Assembly: GCA_963763135.1 (NCBI GenBank)
Contig: CAVXNJ010000002.1
Span: 1-64,000, forward strand
Source: JANMZO01 sp963763135
GTDB lineage: Bacteria > Actinomycetota > Acidimicrobiia > Acidimicrobiales > JANYDT01
Direction: 5' to 3'
DNA: 64,000 nucleotides
The position numbers and the translations under genes are program-made. Positions 52,793-63,440 of this stretch are shown here, piece by piece. A model generated the notes under the pieces. That model was not told where the DNA came from and made no database searches. It was given only the letters and a program-made list of their open reading frames with translations. The first letter of the stretch is position 1. Every line of letters starts with the position of its first letter.

Positions 52793-54103
52793 ATGGCCTC
52801 GGTAACCGCCTCGTCCCCGTCCCTCGCCCCGACCGGTTCGTCAGCGGCGGCCAAGGGTGTCGCGGCGGCGATGGCCTTCGGCCCGACCCGACCGGATGGG
52901 CGCATATCAGTCTCGATCGCCGGATCCACGGGATCGATCGGGACCCAGACGCTCGATGTCATCCGGGCTGAGCCCGAGCGTTTCGTCGTCGAGTGTCTCG
53001 GGGTGTTTCGAAGCGCAGATGAGCTTCTGGCCCAGGCGGCGGAGTTCCGCCCCCGGCTGGTCGCGGTGGCCGACGACCGCGTGGCCCGATACGTCGCTGA
53101 GCGCCTCCCTGCGGGCGTCGAGCTCACGGCCGGGCCACGGGCCATGGCCGACATTTCGAGCGAAGCAGACGTCTGTGTAAACGGCGTCGTGGGCTTTGCC
53201 GGTCTGCCGGTCACGATCGGGGCCTTGGCGGCGGGGAAACGATTGGCGCTGGCGAACAAGGAATCGCTCATAACGGCTGGGGCGGTCGTCCGGCAGTATC
53301 GAGACACTCCCGGTGCCCACATCGTTCCGGTCGACTCCGAACATTGCGCGGTCCACCAGTGTCTGGCGTCATACCGGGTGCCGGCCGACGTCACCGGCAC
53401 GGCCGACCGGCTCAAGCGGATTGTGCTTACGGCCAGCGGCGGGCCGTTTCGGGTTCGAGCACGCGAGGCCGGCGGCGGACTCAACGCCCGGAATGCTCTT
53501 GCGAACGTCGGGGTCGAAGAGGCCCTCGCACACCCCACGTGGAAGATGGGACCGAAGATCACGATCGATTCCTCGACCCTGTTCAACAAGGGTTTGGAGG
53601 TAATTGAAGCAAAAGAACTATTCGATGTGGATGTTGACCGGATTGATGTCGTCGTGCACCCGCAATCGGTCGTGCATTCCATGGTCGAGTTCACCGACGG
53701 CACGACCATGGCGCAGCTCTCCATGCCCGACATGCGCCTGCCGATCGCGTATGCGCTTGCCTATCCGGACCGCACGGGTACTGGGTTCGGGCACATTGAC
53801 TGGACAACGCTGAGCCGTCTCGACTTCGAGGCGCCCGACCGCGTTGCGTTCCCGTGTCTCGATCTGGCCTACGAAGCAGCTCGCGTCGGAGGTCTCGCAC
53901 CGGCATGGGTCAATGCGGCTAATGAGGTCGCCGTCGCCGCCTTTTTGGCGGGTCGAATTCGCTGGGGCGACATCGAAAAAGTGATCGCCTCTTCACTTCT
54001 GGTCGCCGATTCTGCTAAACCACTGTCCGTGGGTGACGTGGTCGAAGCTGACCACGATGCGCGCGAACACGCCGAACGGCACATACGAACCATTACGAAC
54101 TGA
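52793..54103 (+). CDS. dxr: 1-deoxy-D-xylulose 5-phosphate reductoisomerase
   Basis: A 436-residue NADPH-dependent enzyme, the second step of the MEP isoprenoid pathway. The nucleotide loop is GSTGSIGTQTLDVI, and the metal site is in IVPVDSEHCAVHQ with LTASGGPFR and GPKITIDSSTLFNKGLEVIEAKELF. About 38 N-terminal residues precede the core and may be too long; a later Met (about 52871) is possible. It is followed by rseP and ispG, as usual. Confidence 0.96.
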   Translation: MASVTASSPSLAPTGSSAAAKGVAAAMAFGPTRPDGRISVSIAGSTGSIGTQTLDVIRAEPERFVVECLGVFRSADELLAQAAEFRPRLVAVADDRVARYVAERLPAGVELTAGPRAMADISSEADVCVNGVVGFAGLPVTIGALAAGKRLALANKESLITAGAVVRQYRDTPGAHIVPVDSEHCAVHQCLASYRVPADVTGTADRLKRIVLTASGGPFRVRAREAGGGLNARNALANVGVEEALAHPTWKMGPKITIDSSTLFNKGLEVIEAKELFDVDVDRIDVVVHPQSVVHSMVEFTDGTTMAQLSMPDMRLPIAYALAYPDRTGTGFGHIDWTTLSRLDFEAPDRVAFPCLDLAYEAARVGGLAPAWVNAANEVAVAAFLAGRIRWGDIEKVIASSLLVADSAKPLSVGDVVEADHDAREHAERHIRTITN

Positions 54104-54169
54104 CCCTGCACGAACTTCTCTAGACACGAACTCTTCTAGACACGAAACCAGATACGTAGAGACCTGACC

Positions 54170-55504
54170 ATGAGCAATTCACCCTTCCCTGATCCGAACC
54201 TCACACCTTCATCATCAGTTTCGAGTCAAACCGAGACCGGCGGTGTCGCCACGCTCGAACGGCCTGAGCTGATCGATCTCACGGTTTTCGACGCACCGAA
54301 GCCGACCCCCGCGCCTCCTACCCCCGTGCACCCGGCCGTGACCCTCGCCCTCGTGGCCACCGTGCTGTATCTCGCCATCTCGACCGGTCAACTTCTCACG
54401 CTTGCGGTCGTGGGCGCCCTGGCCGGGATGATCTTCCTCCACGAGCTGGGTCACTTCCTGACCGCCCGGGCCACGGGTACGAAGGCCACGGAATTCTTCG
54501 TCGGGTTCGGTCCGCGCCTGTGGTCGTTCCGTCGAGGCGAGACCGAATACGGCATCAAGGCCATCCCCCTCGGCGGTTACGTCAAGATCCTCGGAATGAC
54601 CAACCTCGACACCGTCCCGGCCGAAGACGAATCCCGCACCTACCGTCAGGCGTCGTACCCCAGCCGGGTGCTCATGGCTTCGGCCGGAACGCTCATGCAC
54701 CTGCTGTTGGCCTTCTGCCTGTTCCTCACCCTGTTCGCCGGCCCCGGGCGCCAGGAGACCGACGGCCCGGCGCTGCTCAACGTGATGGCCGGTTCGCAGG
54801 CTGCGATCGGCGGGCTGCAGTCCGGAGACCGTGTCGTTTCCATGAACGGCGAGCCCGTCAAGACGTGGGAAGACTTCAAAGCCATCGTCGAAACGAACTC
54901 CAACAACCCGATCGACATCGGCGTGTCACGCAACGGAACGACCCTCACACGCACGGTCACGCCGAAGGTTGTGGGCGATCAGATCCTCATCGGCGTTCAG
55001 CTTCGTCCGCTCACCCGGTCGGTGCCGGCGGCGATCGGTGCCAGTGCGAAGCAGGTCGTGAAGCTCGTGCCGCAGACGTTCGTTTCGCTCGGCCAGTTCT
55101 TCGCCCCGTCGAACCTGAAGACGTACACGAAGAACATCGTGACCCCTCCGACCACCGAAAAGGCCAAGGATGAGGCGTCGCGTAACCGCATGCTCTCACC
55201 GATCGGAGCGACTCACCTTCTCGAGTCGGCCGCCCGTTCCGACGTGCGCCTGTTCCTCGAGATCTTTGCGTCGATCAACGTCTTCGTCGGCATGTTCAAC
55301 ATGCTCCCGATCCTTCCCCTCGACGGTGGGCACGTCCTCATCGCCACCTACGAGCGTCTCCGTTCACGGCCCCGTCGTGGCGTGCGGTACTTCGTGAACG
55401 TGAAGCACTGGCTGCCGGTCACCTACGTCGTGATGGCCGTCATGCTGCTCCTCAGCTTCTCCTCCCTCTACCTCGACGTCCGCAACCCGCTCAATATCTT
55501 CTAG
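54170..55504 (+). CDS. rseP: RIP metalloprotease, RseP/M50 family
   Basis: A 444-residue membrane zinc protease with HELGHF (91-96), a PDZ domain (about 205-290, ALLNVMAGSQAAIGGLQSGDRVVSMNGEPVKTWEDF) and the C-terminal LPLDGGHV. It cuts membrane-anchored regulators such as anti-sigma factors. A 50-residue Pro/Thr-rich N-terminal head is extra. Two GACACGAA repeats (CTAGACACGAA-type) precede the start near 54121 and 54138. Confidence 0.94.
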   Translation: MSNSPFPDPNLTPSSSVSSQTETGGVATLERPELIDLTVFDAPKPTPAPPTPVHPAVTLALVATVLYLAISTGQLLTLAVVGALAGMIFLHELGHFLTARATGTKATEFFVGFGPRLWSFRRGETEYGIKAIPLGGYVKILGMTNLDTVPAEDESRTYRQASYPSRVLMASAGTLMHLLLAFCLFLTLFAGPGRQETDGPALLNVMAGSQAAIGGLQSGDRVVSMNGEPVKTWEDFKAIVETNSNNPIDIGVSRNGTTLTRTVTPKVVGDQILIGVQLRPLTRSVPAAIGASAKQVVKLVPQTFVSLGQFFAPSNLKTYTKNIVTPPTTEKAKDEASRNRMLSPIGATHLLESAARSDVRLFLEIFASINVFVGMFNMLPILPLDGGHVLIATYERLRSRPRRGVRYFVNVKHWLPVTYVVMAVMLLLSFSSLYLDVRNPLNIF

Positions 55505-55565
55505 TAGCGGGCCCCGCCTCCGCTTCGCTTCGCCTCCGCTGGCGCTGCCGGAGTGTGTGCGTTTT

Positions 55566-55582
55566 CTTAGACCCGGTCTAAG
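55566..55582. promoter_or_regulatory. perfect 17-bp palindrome upstream of ispG (TetR-type operator candidate)
   Basis: CTTAGACC-C-GGTCTAAG, a perfect 8+1+8 palindrome about 100 bases before the ispG start and 62 after the rseP stop. The GTCTA half-site is also in the sites at 7107 and 15822. TetR-family repressors bind such sites; the regulator is not in the window. Confidence 0.5.
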
Positions 55583-55680
55583 TGGTTGCACACATACTGC
55601 CTGAGTGTTTATGTGGCCGAAGATGCCAGGTGACGACGGCTTCGGCTTCATAAACGAGCGTTGTGGGGCAAGATGGGTGC

Positions 55681-56901
55681 ATGTTGCGATCGTTTCCCCG
55701 ACGCGTTACCCGGAAGATCATGGTTGGCAAGGTTCCCGTCGGCGGTGATTCCCCGATAACCGTGCAGTCGATGACCACCACAAAAACCGCCGACGTCGAG
55801 GCGACCCTTGCGCAGATCTACGCGTTGGCCGCGAACGGGGCCGACATCGTGCGGTGCACCTGCAACGAGGTCGAGGCGGCCGAAGCGCTCGCTCGCATCG
55901 TGCCCCGCAGCCCGGTGCCGATCGTTGCCGACATCCATTTCCAGTACAAGCTCGCGCTGGCTGCCCTGGAAGCCGGCGTGCAGTGCCTCCGGCTGAATCC
56001 GGGCAACATCCGCAAGGCCGAACACATCCGCACGGTGGTCCGTGAATCCCGCGATCGGGGAGTGCCGATCCGCATCGGCGTCAACGGTGGCTCACTCGAT
56101 CCCGACATCGAGGCGAAGTACGGTCAGACGCCCGAGGGCCTCGTCGCCTCGGCGCAGCGGGAACTGTCGTACTTCTACGAGGAGAACTTCACCGACGTGA
56201 AGATCTCCGTGAAGGCCTCCAACCCGGCGCTCATGATCGAGTCCTATCGACTCCTGGCTGACACCGTCGACTTTCCCCTGCACCTCGGTGTTACCGAGGC
56301 CGGTCCGCTTCCCGGCGGTCTGGTGAAGGCGACGGCCGGCATCGCGACGCTGCTAGCGGAAGGAATCGGCGACACGATCAGGTATTCGCTCACGGCCGAC
56401 CCGGTCGAAGAAGCCCGGGCCGGTCGTCAGCTGCTCGAGTCGCTCGGGCTGCGCGAACGGGTCGGCCTCGACCTGATCGCGTGTCCGTCGTGCGGTCGCG
56501 CCGAAGTCGATGTGATCAAGGTCGCCAACGAAGCACAGGAGGCGCTGCGGGAGCTGAAGATCCCGATCCAGGTCGCCGTCATGGGATGCGTCGTAAACGG
56601 CCCGGGTGAGGCAGCCTCGGCCGATCTCGGCATCGCCGCCGGTCGGCATCGCGGTCACCTCTTCGTCAAGGGCAAGGTGGTCCGGGTCGTTCCCGAAGAC
56701 GAGATGGTGTCGGCACTCGTCGCCATGGCCAAGGAGATCGCGGAGTCCAGCATCGACGCGGTTCTCCAACACGCCGATGCCGGTGCTGCGGCGGAGGCCG
56801 AGAAGGATCGCCAGCTACTGCTTGGCGAAAAGGGCGACGACGCGAACCATTCGGAAGCGAAAGTCGAAATGATCAAGAAGCGCGTGGCCGCCGCCGACTG
56901 A
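55681..56901 (+). CDS. ispG: 4-hydroxy-3-methylbut-2-en-1-yl diphosphate synthase
   Basis: A 406-residue 4Fe-4S enzyme, the penultimate step of the MEP pathway. It has the TIM-barrel start PRRVTRKIMVGKVPVGGDSPITVQSMTTTKT and the cluster ligands in LIACPSCGR and VMGCVVNGPGEA. ATG 55681 is chosen. The last 45 residues (AAAEAEKDRQLLLGEKGDD...) are an actinobacterial extension. A palindrome at 55566 may control it. Confidence 0.96.
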   Translation: MLRSFPRRVTRKIMVGKVPVGGDSPITVQSMTTTKTADVEATLAQIYALAANGADIVRCTCNEVEAAEALARIVPRSPVPIVADIHFQYKLALAALEAGVQCLRLNPGNIRKAEHIRTVVRESRDRGVPIRIGVNGGSLDPDIEAKYGQTPEGLVASAQRELSYFYEENFTDVKISVKASNPALMIESYRLLADTVDFPLHLGVTEAGPLPGGLVKATAGIATLLAEGIGDTIRYSLTADPVEEARAGRQLLESLGLRERVGLDLIACPSCGRAEVDVIKVANEAQEALRELKIPIQVAVMGCVVNGPGEAASADLGIAAGRHRGHLFVKGKVVRVVPEDEMVSALVAMAKEIAESSIDAVLQHADAGAAAEAEKDRQLLLGEKGDDANHSEAKVEMIKKRVAAAD

Positions 56902-56928
56902 CGTCACCGTCCGAGCACGACCGAAGAT

Positions 56929-57621
56929 ATGAAGACTGATTGGAATCCGGTTCTTTCCGCGGAGTTGGCCAAGCCCTACTGGGCCCAGCTACAGGAATTC
57001 GTGGCGGCTGAGCGGGCCTCGCATGCGGTGTTTCCGCCGAAGGACGAGGTGTTCGCTGCGCTGCACCTCACGCCCTACGTCGACACCCGGGTGGTCATCC
57101 TCGGCCAGGATCCTTACCACGGCCCGTCGCAGGCGCACGGCCTGTGTTTCTCCGTACGGCGCGGGGTCGCGGTGCCGCCGTCGCTCGTCAACATCTATAA
57201 AGAACTCCACGCCGACCTCGGTTGTCCGATTCCCAAACACGGCAACCTCGAACACTGGGCCAAACAGGGGGTGCTGTTGCTCAACGCCACGCTGACGGTA
57301 CGCGCGCATACGGCAGCGTCGCACCAGGGAAAAGGTTGGGAGGTCTTCACCGATGCGGTGCTCGAATCGGTCGCCCGCAAACCCAACCGGGTCGTGTTCG
57401 TGCTCTGGGGAGCCTCCGCTCGGAAGAAGAAGGGTTTGATCCTGGCGGCCGAGGCCGCGACCGCAGACGCCCGGGCCTATCCGCACGTGATCATCGAATC
57501 GGCCCACCCCTCACCGTTGAGCGCGCATAACGGCTTCATCGGCTCCAAACCGTTTTCGAAGATCAACGCTGCGCTCAACGAGGCCGGCGAACCCACGATC
57601 GATTGGGCGGTTCCCGTGTGA
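56929..57621 (+). CDS. ung: uracil-DNA glycosylase, family 1
   Basis: A 230-residue DNA-repair enzyme that removes uracil. The water-activating loop is GQDPYHGP (Asp61), and the Leu-intercalation loop is HPSPLSAHNGF near the C-terminus. It is followed by a HAD hydrolase gene that overlaps its stop (GTGA). Confidence 0.96.
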   Translation: MKTDWNPVLSAELAKPYWAQLQEFVAAERASHAVFPPKDEVFAALHLTPYVDTRVVILGQDPYHGPSQAHGLCFSVRRGVAVPPSLVNIYKELHADLGCPIPKHGNLEHWAKQGVLLLNATLTVRAHTAASHQGKGWEVFTDAVLESVARKPNRVVFVLWGASARKKKGLILAAEAATADARAYPHVIIESAHPSPLSAHNGFIGSKPFSKINAALNEAGEPTIDWAVPV

Positions 57622-58286
57622 ACAGCGCTGATAACTCAGACCCCAGGCGTCGTTTCGACGCGGTGCTGTTCGACGTCGGCGGCGTTCTCACGTCGTCGCT
57701 CGGAGCCCTCATGGCCGGAAAACTGGCCGAATCGGGACTCAGCGGAGCCGAGTTCCTGTCGTTCGGCCTCGGCCCACTCGATGTCGACGGTGACCACCCC
57801 TTCCACCGGATCGAACGCGGCGAGATCACGATGGCCGAGTGCGAGGAAGGAATTCGTGCGCTCGTCGCCGCAGCCGGGGGCGTCGCGACGGTCCGGTTTC
57901 CCGACCGGTCCGATATCACCGCCGGGCTGCACCCTGCGCCAGACATGTTGGCCCTGGTCGAAGAAGTCCGAGCGGCCGGTTACAAAACCGCGATCGTGAG
58001 CAACTGCATACGTGAGTGGGACGGCTGGTCCGATGTGTTCGACAGCAGCGCCTATGCCGACGTCGTGATCGATTCGTGCCAGGTCGGGTTGCGCAAGCCG
58101 GATCGACGGATCTACGAACTTGCGCTCGAACGCCTCGGGGCTGTCGACCCTCGCCGCGCGGTGTTCGTCGACGACTTTCCGTGGAATCTTCCACCGGCGC
58201 AAAATCTCGGGATCACCACCGTCCACTGCGCCGACCAGGCGGTCGCCGCCGCCGAATTGCGTGCTTTGCTGAACATGGCGGGTTGA
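57618..58286 (+). CDS. HAD-family hydrolase
   Basis: A 222-residue protein with the HAD boxes: FDVGGVLT (motif I Asp), AIVSNC (motif II), RKPDRRIYELAL (motif III Lys) and VFVDDFPWN (motif IV). It is of the epoxide-hydrolase N-terminal or acyl-phosphatase-like group. The substrate is not clear. GTG 57618 overlaps the ung stop, so the pair is an operon. Confidence 0.88.
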   Translation: MNSADNSDPRRRFDAVLFDVGGVLTSSLGALMAGKLAESGLSGAEFLSFGLGPLDVDGDHPFHRIERGEITMAECEEGIRALVAAAGGVATVRFPDRSDITAGLHPAPDMLALVEEVRAAGYKTAIVSNCIREWDGWSDVFDSSAYADVVIDSCQVGLRKPDRRIYELALERLGAVDPRRAVFVDDFPWNLPPAQNLGITTVHCADQAVAAAELRALLNMAG

Positions 58287-58434
58287 CGGCCACAGCCGGG
58301 GACCGGGGCCGCAGGTCCCAAGAAAATCGGGATTCGGTCGAACCAATGACTGGCGTTCGGCATCTGTGCTGTCGCACGTCTGACTGATTTCGTTGTTCTT
58401 CAACGGGTAAAAGCCCGACGAAGGAGTCGGCGTC

Positions 58435-59208
58435 ATGTCTCAACATCAACCGCGACGGTTGGATCGTTCTCTTCGCGGAGTCGCCGTGCTCGGCGTTCTC
58501 GCCATGATTGTCACGACGCTGGTCGTGGTGGGGTTGAGTTCGGCGGGTGTCCGCGCCGACCAGAACGAGGGCAACCCGGCGACTCGGCCCTACGAGGCAG
58601 TGATCAGCGCTGGCGGCAATTTCACTTGTGCCTTGTTTAGTTCGGGGAACGTCAAGTGCTGGGGCTACAACGGTTCCGGGCAGTTGGGTCTCGGTGACAC
58701 GTTCGACCGTGGCGATGGTCCGGGCGAGATGGGCGACCAGCTTCCTTTCGTTGCGCTGGGCGCCGGCCGAACGGCGACGGCGATCAGCGCAGGCACCTCG
58801 TCTGTCTGCGCGCTCCTTGACAACGGCACCGTGAAGTGTTGGGGCGACAACTTCGGGGGCCAATTGGGTCTCGGTGACACGAACCGCCGCGGTGACGGTC
58901 CGGGCGAGATGGGCGACAACCTCCCTGCCGTAAACCTTGGCACGGGGCGCACGGCGACCGCGATCAGCGCCCGCGAAGCCCACGCCTGCGCACTGCTGGA
59001 CAACGGGAGCATCAAGTGCTGGGGCTTCAACAATCGGGGGCAACTCGGCCTGGGCGACATGCTGTGGCGTGGTGACAATCCGGGCGAGATGGGTGACAAT
59101 CTCCCGACCGTTGATCTGGGGCCAGGGCAGACCGCGACAGCAGTCGCCGTCGGGTACGTCTCCACGTGCGCGTTGCTCGAGCGGCGGCGCGGTCAAGTGC
59201 TGGGGTAG
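58435..59208 (+). pseudogene. N-terminal part of a giant surface protein: signal peptide and RCC1 repeats
   Basis: 257 residues are open from ATG 58435, with GAAGGAG ten bases upstream. A signal peptide (MSQHQPRRLDRSLRG, then VAVLGVLAMIVTTLVVVGLSSAGVRA) is followed by RCC1-type blades of about 58 residues: CALxxxGxVKCWGxNxxGQLGLGDxxxRGDGPGEMGDNLPxVxLGxGRTATAIS. The frame breaks at about 59180 (CALLERRRGQVLG, where CALLDGGAVKCWG is expected), consistent with a one-base gain. The blades continue in other frames to 59930, so this is the start of a larger protein and not a complete gene. Confidence 0.75.
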
Positions 59209-61526
59209 CAACAGCTACGGCCAGTTGGGTCTAGGCGATACCGCTGACCGCGGGGATGGTCCTTTCGAAATGGGCGCGGCGCTTCCGGCGGTGGACCTCG
59301 GATCGGGCCGATCGGCCGTGGCAATCACTCCCGGCCAGACTCATACGTGCGCGCTCTTTGGACAACGGCTCGGTGAAGTGCTGGGGCGATAGCGACCTTC
59401 GGCCAATTGGGTCTCGGCGACCAGAACCGCCGGGGGGATGGCCCTGGTGAGATGGGCGACAACCTCCCAGCGGTCGATCTCGGAACGGGACGGACCGGGA
59501 CTGCGATCTCCGGGGGTAGCCGGCACACGTGCGCGTTGCTGGACAACGGTTCTGTGAAGTGTTGGGCCGGTAACGACTACGGCCAATTGGGGCTCGGTAG
59601 ACACGGCAAACGCGAGGCGACACCCCGGTGAGATGGGCGACAACTCTCGCGAGTGGTCGATCTCGGCGGTCGAACCCGACGTAACGCGGTGACAGCTCGG
59701 CGACAATCCATTCGTGCGCCATTGTCGCGACCGAGAAGGTCGAAGTGCTGGGGGTGGAACGGGAGTGGCGCGCTGGGGCTCGGTGACATGGCTATCCGGG
59801 GCGACGGGCCCGGAGAGATGGGCGACAACCTGCCCTCGTCGATCTCGGCACGGCGCACTTGGTCGGTCCGCCTACCCCCGACGACCAGGACTACTTCGCG
59901 CTCGCCAGATCACAAAGATCCGTGGATGTGACATGCCGGTGCCCTTCCGGCGACATTTCACGTTCGATCTGAGCGGGCTGTTCCGGCGGGTACGTTCCCA
60001 CGAACCCGTACTCCGTGACGGTCACCACGGCCGGTTCGCCCGGCGCAGACGTCGACACCGATCGTGGCGCCCGCAGGGACGACGTGCCAGGTCTCGGAGA
60101 ATGCTCCGCCGACCGGGTATGCAAAGGACACCGCAACCCCCACGCTGACGTTCGGAACGCCGGCCGGCAACGTGGCATTCAGCGACACCCGCACGACGGG
60201 CAAAATCGAGCTGGCCAAGGTGTGGTCCGGTGCCGCCGGAAATGCAACGTTGCGTATCGGCACGACGGCGGGCGGCACTGAGATTGCGACGGGCACGGCG
60301 AACGGAGTCAATGGCACGACCGGGGAACAGACAGTTCCCACGCGCCGCGTACTACATGTCGGAGACCGTTGATCCGGCACCGAACTACTCGGCGCTCTTG
60401 AGCTGCATCGATACGGCCAACGGCGATGCTGCGGTTGCGTTCGGCGCCGGACAACTCCGTCGTCGTCACCGCAGGTTCGCGACGTGGTCTGCACGTTCAC
60501 CAACAGCAGGCTCACCGGAAAGATCGAACTCGCGAAGGTCTGGTCCGGTACCCCGGACCTGGCGGTCGTGCGCATCGGCACGACAGTGGGCGGTTCGCAG
60601 GTCGCTACTTTTACCGCCAACAAGGTCAACGGTACGACCGGTGAGCGGACGGTGGTGACTGGCACGTACTATCGTGACTGAATTTGTGGGACTGGCGGAT
60701 GAGTTCTCCGTCGCTCTTGCCTGCACCGACACCGCCGAACGGGTAACGCACCGGTTATGGGCCGTCGGACCCGACAACGCGATCGCCGTGACCGCTGGAT
60801 CCGACATCGTGTGCACGTTCACGAAAGATCACGCGCAAGACCCCGTCGATCATATTGTGGAAGGGCTGGGTCGGCCGGGCGACGATGCCAAGATGCGGAT
60901 CGGCACGACACCCGGCGGCCAGGTCAAGTATCGGAACGGGATCGCCGACCCGGTACAGCGTGGTACAACTCGGGGCTGCACGTCGGATTCACTCCGGGTA
61001 CGTACTGACGTAGTCCGAGCGGAAACTCCGGACGCACCCGTCGACGGTCACTCGGTCGTGAGTCGCTTTCATGCGTCGATGGAGCGAGCCATTCGCCGGG
61101 AACGGTCGCCGCTGCCGATCGGCTGATGGCTGAACGCAACGGTGTCGTCGTCGGAAGGTCGGGACTCGAGTGGTAGTGTACCTGTCGAGATCAACGACCC
61201 GTGTCTACGGGACACGATTTCCAAGATCCGACACCGTGATCGAGGACCTGACAGCCTGGCAGAACCGGCCGCAGGTAAACGTACGCGGTGACGTTGATCG
61301 GTACGACGGTCAGGCGGTATCGCAGGTTGCGACCGGAACGGCGAACGGTGCCGATGGCACGACCGGCGAGCAGACGGTGGACCTCCGGGACGTGATTATG
61401 TATCGGAGACGGTGGATGCCGGCTGCCAACTACGGGTCGCAGTTGGCGTGTGTCGATACGGCGAACGGCAACGCGAACGTTCCGGTCGGTGCTGATAATG
61501 CGGTGAGTGTGGCGAGCGAACGGTGA
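59209..61526 (+). pseudogene. frame-broken middle of the giant surface protein
   Basis: RCC1 blades continue in shifting frames to about 59930. A DUF5979-like segment follows (FTFDLSGLF near 59960, VTVTTAGSPG near 60016, then PAGTTCQVSENAPPTGYA near 60073). After it come 105-residue prealbumin-like repeats (GKIELAKVWSG...LRIGTT...GTYYxSETVDP...DVVCTFTNSR) starting at about 60200. At least eight single-base gains or losses are needed to restore one frame (for example near 59180, 59358, 59393, 59600, 60340, 60450, 60680 and 61500). Indels of this kind are typical of unpolished long reads; a true decayed gene is the alternative. Confidence 0.7.
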
Positions 61527-63440
61527 GGTGGTGTGTACGTTTACGAACAGCCGTCTGACGGGAAGATTGAGTTGGCAAAGGTGTGGTCGGGTACAGCCGG
61601 TGACGCGACCCTGAGTATTGGTACGACTGTCGGCGGTTCGCAGATCGCGACGGGTACGGCGAATGGGGCGAACGGTACGACCGGGGAGCAGTTGGTTCCG
61701 ACCGGGACGTACTACGTGTCCGAGACCGTCGATCCGACGCCGAACTACTCCTCGTTGCTGGCTTGTGTCGATACCGCGAACGGAAACGCCGGCGTCCCGG
61801 TGGGGGCCGACAATGCGGTGACCGTGTCCCCAGATTCTGATGTCGTATGCACCTTCACGAACAGCAGGCTCACCGGGAAGATTGAGCTGGCCAAGGTCTG
61901 GAGTGGAACGCCGGGTAACGCGACGTTGCGTATTGGTACGACGCTTGGAGGTTCTGAGGTTGCGATTGGTACGGCGAATGGCGCGAGTGGCACGACGGGC
62001 GAGCACATCGTGCCGACCGGCAAGTACTACCTCTCGGAGACGGTCGATCCAGCGGCGAGCTTCGGGCCGCAGTTGGCATGTGTTGATTCGGCGAACGGCA
62101 ACGCCGCATTAGCGGTAGACACCGATAACGCCGTAAGCGTGGCGGCTGATGCGGATGTGGTGTGTACGTTGACGAATAGTCGGTTGACCGGGGAGATCGA
62201 GCTGGCCAAGATTTGGAGCGGAACGCCAGGAGATGCGACGTTGCGTATTGGTACGACGGTTGGTGGTTCTGAGGTTGCCACCGGTACGGCGAACGGTGCG
62301 AATGGCTCGACCGGTGAGAAAACTGTTCTGGCGGGGACGTACTACGTGTCGGAGACGGTTGATCCGGCGCAGCAGTACGGCTCGCTGCTTGCGTGTATCG
62401 ACACGGCGAACGGGAACGCCAATGTGCCGATCCGCGCCAATAACGCCGTGAGCGTGGCGGCGAGTTCCGATGTCGTGTGCACCTTCACGAACAGCAGGCT
62501 CACCGGGAAGATTGAGCTGACGAAAGTCTGGAGTGGGACGCCAGGTAACGCGTCGTTGCGTATTGGTACGACGGTTGGTGGTTCGCAGATCGCGACGGGT
62601 ACGGCGAATGGCGCGAGTGGCACGACGGGCGAGCAGACCGTGCCGACCGGCACGTACTACCTGTCGGAGACGGTCGATCCAGCGGCGAATTACGGTTCGT
62701 TGCTGGCCTGTGTCGATACGGCGAACGGCAATGCGAATGTGTCGGTGGGTGCTGATAATTCGGTGAGTGTGGCGGCGAATGCCGATGTGGTGTGTACGTT
62801 CACGAACAGCAGGCTCACCGGGACGGTTGAGCTGACGAAAGTCTGGAGTGGGACGCCTGGTAACGCGTCGTTGCGTATTGGTACGACTGTTGGCGGCAGC
62901 CAGGTTGCGACCGGTACGGCGAACGGTGCGAACGGCACGACCGGGGAGCAGACCGTTCCGACGGGGACGTATTACCTCTCCGAGACCGTTGATCCGGCTG
63001 TCAACTACGCGTCGGTCCTCTCGTGTGTGGACACGGCGAACGGGAATGCGGCAGTTCCGCTCGGTCCGAATGATGCCGTTCTGGTGACAGCCAACGCGGA
63101 TGTGGTGTGTACCTTCACGAACAGCCGGTTGACCGGAAAGATCGAGTTGGCGAAGGTGTGGTCGGGAACGGCTGGCAACGCGATCCTGCGGATCGGCACC
63201 ACGGCCGGTGGAGCAGATGTGGCGACCGGCTCCGCAAACGGAGCGAACGGCACGACAGGTGAGCACACGGTGCCCACCGGTACCTACTATCTCTCGGAAT
63301 TCGTGAGCGTCCTTCCGTACCCCGCCTACCAATCGTCGGTGTCGTGTGTTGACGGTTCACGCAACGGTGCCGCCGTGCCCCTCGGTGTCGACAACGCCGT
63401 ATCTGTGGCCAACGGGGCGGATGTGGTGTGCACGTACACG
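60190..63440 (+). repeat. 315-bp (105-residue) prealbumin-like repeats, about ten copies
   Basis: The marker word (G)CG-ACG-TTG-CGT-ATT-GG or a variant of it lies at 61605, 61920, 62235, 62550, 62865 and 63180, an exact 315-base period. Earlier diverged copies are near 60245, 60566, 60891 and 61291. Each encodes a sandwich domain ending CTFTNSRLTG, like the SpaA/prealbumin-fold repeats of Gram-positive adhesins. Confidence 0.95.

Noticed and set aside
58290..58434. Riboswitch in front of the giant surface protein
   Set aside because: A short hairpin-like string (GGGTAAAAGCCC) is present, but no known riboswitch core could be matched.
62109..63332. 407-residue minus-strand frame in the prealbumin-like repeats
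   Set aside because: Mirror of the 315-bp coding repeat; the plus strand has recognisable domains.
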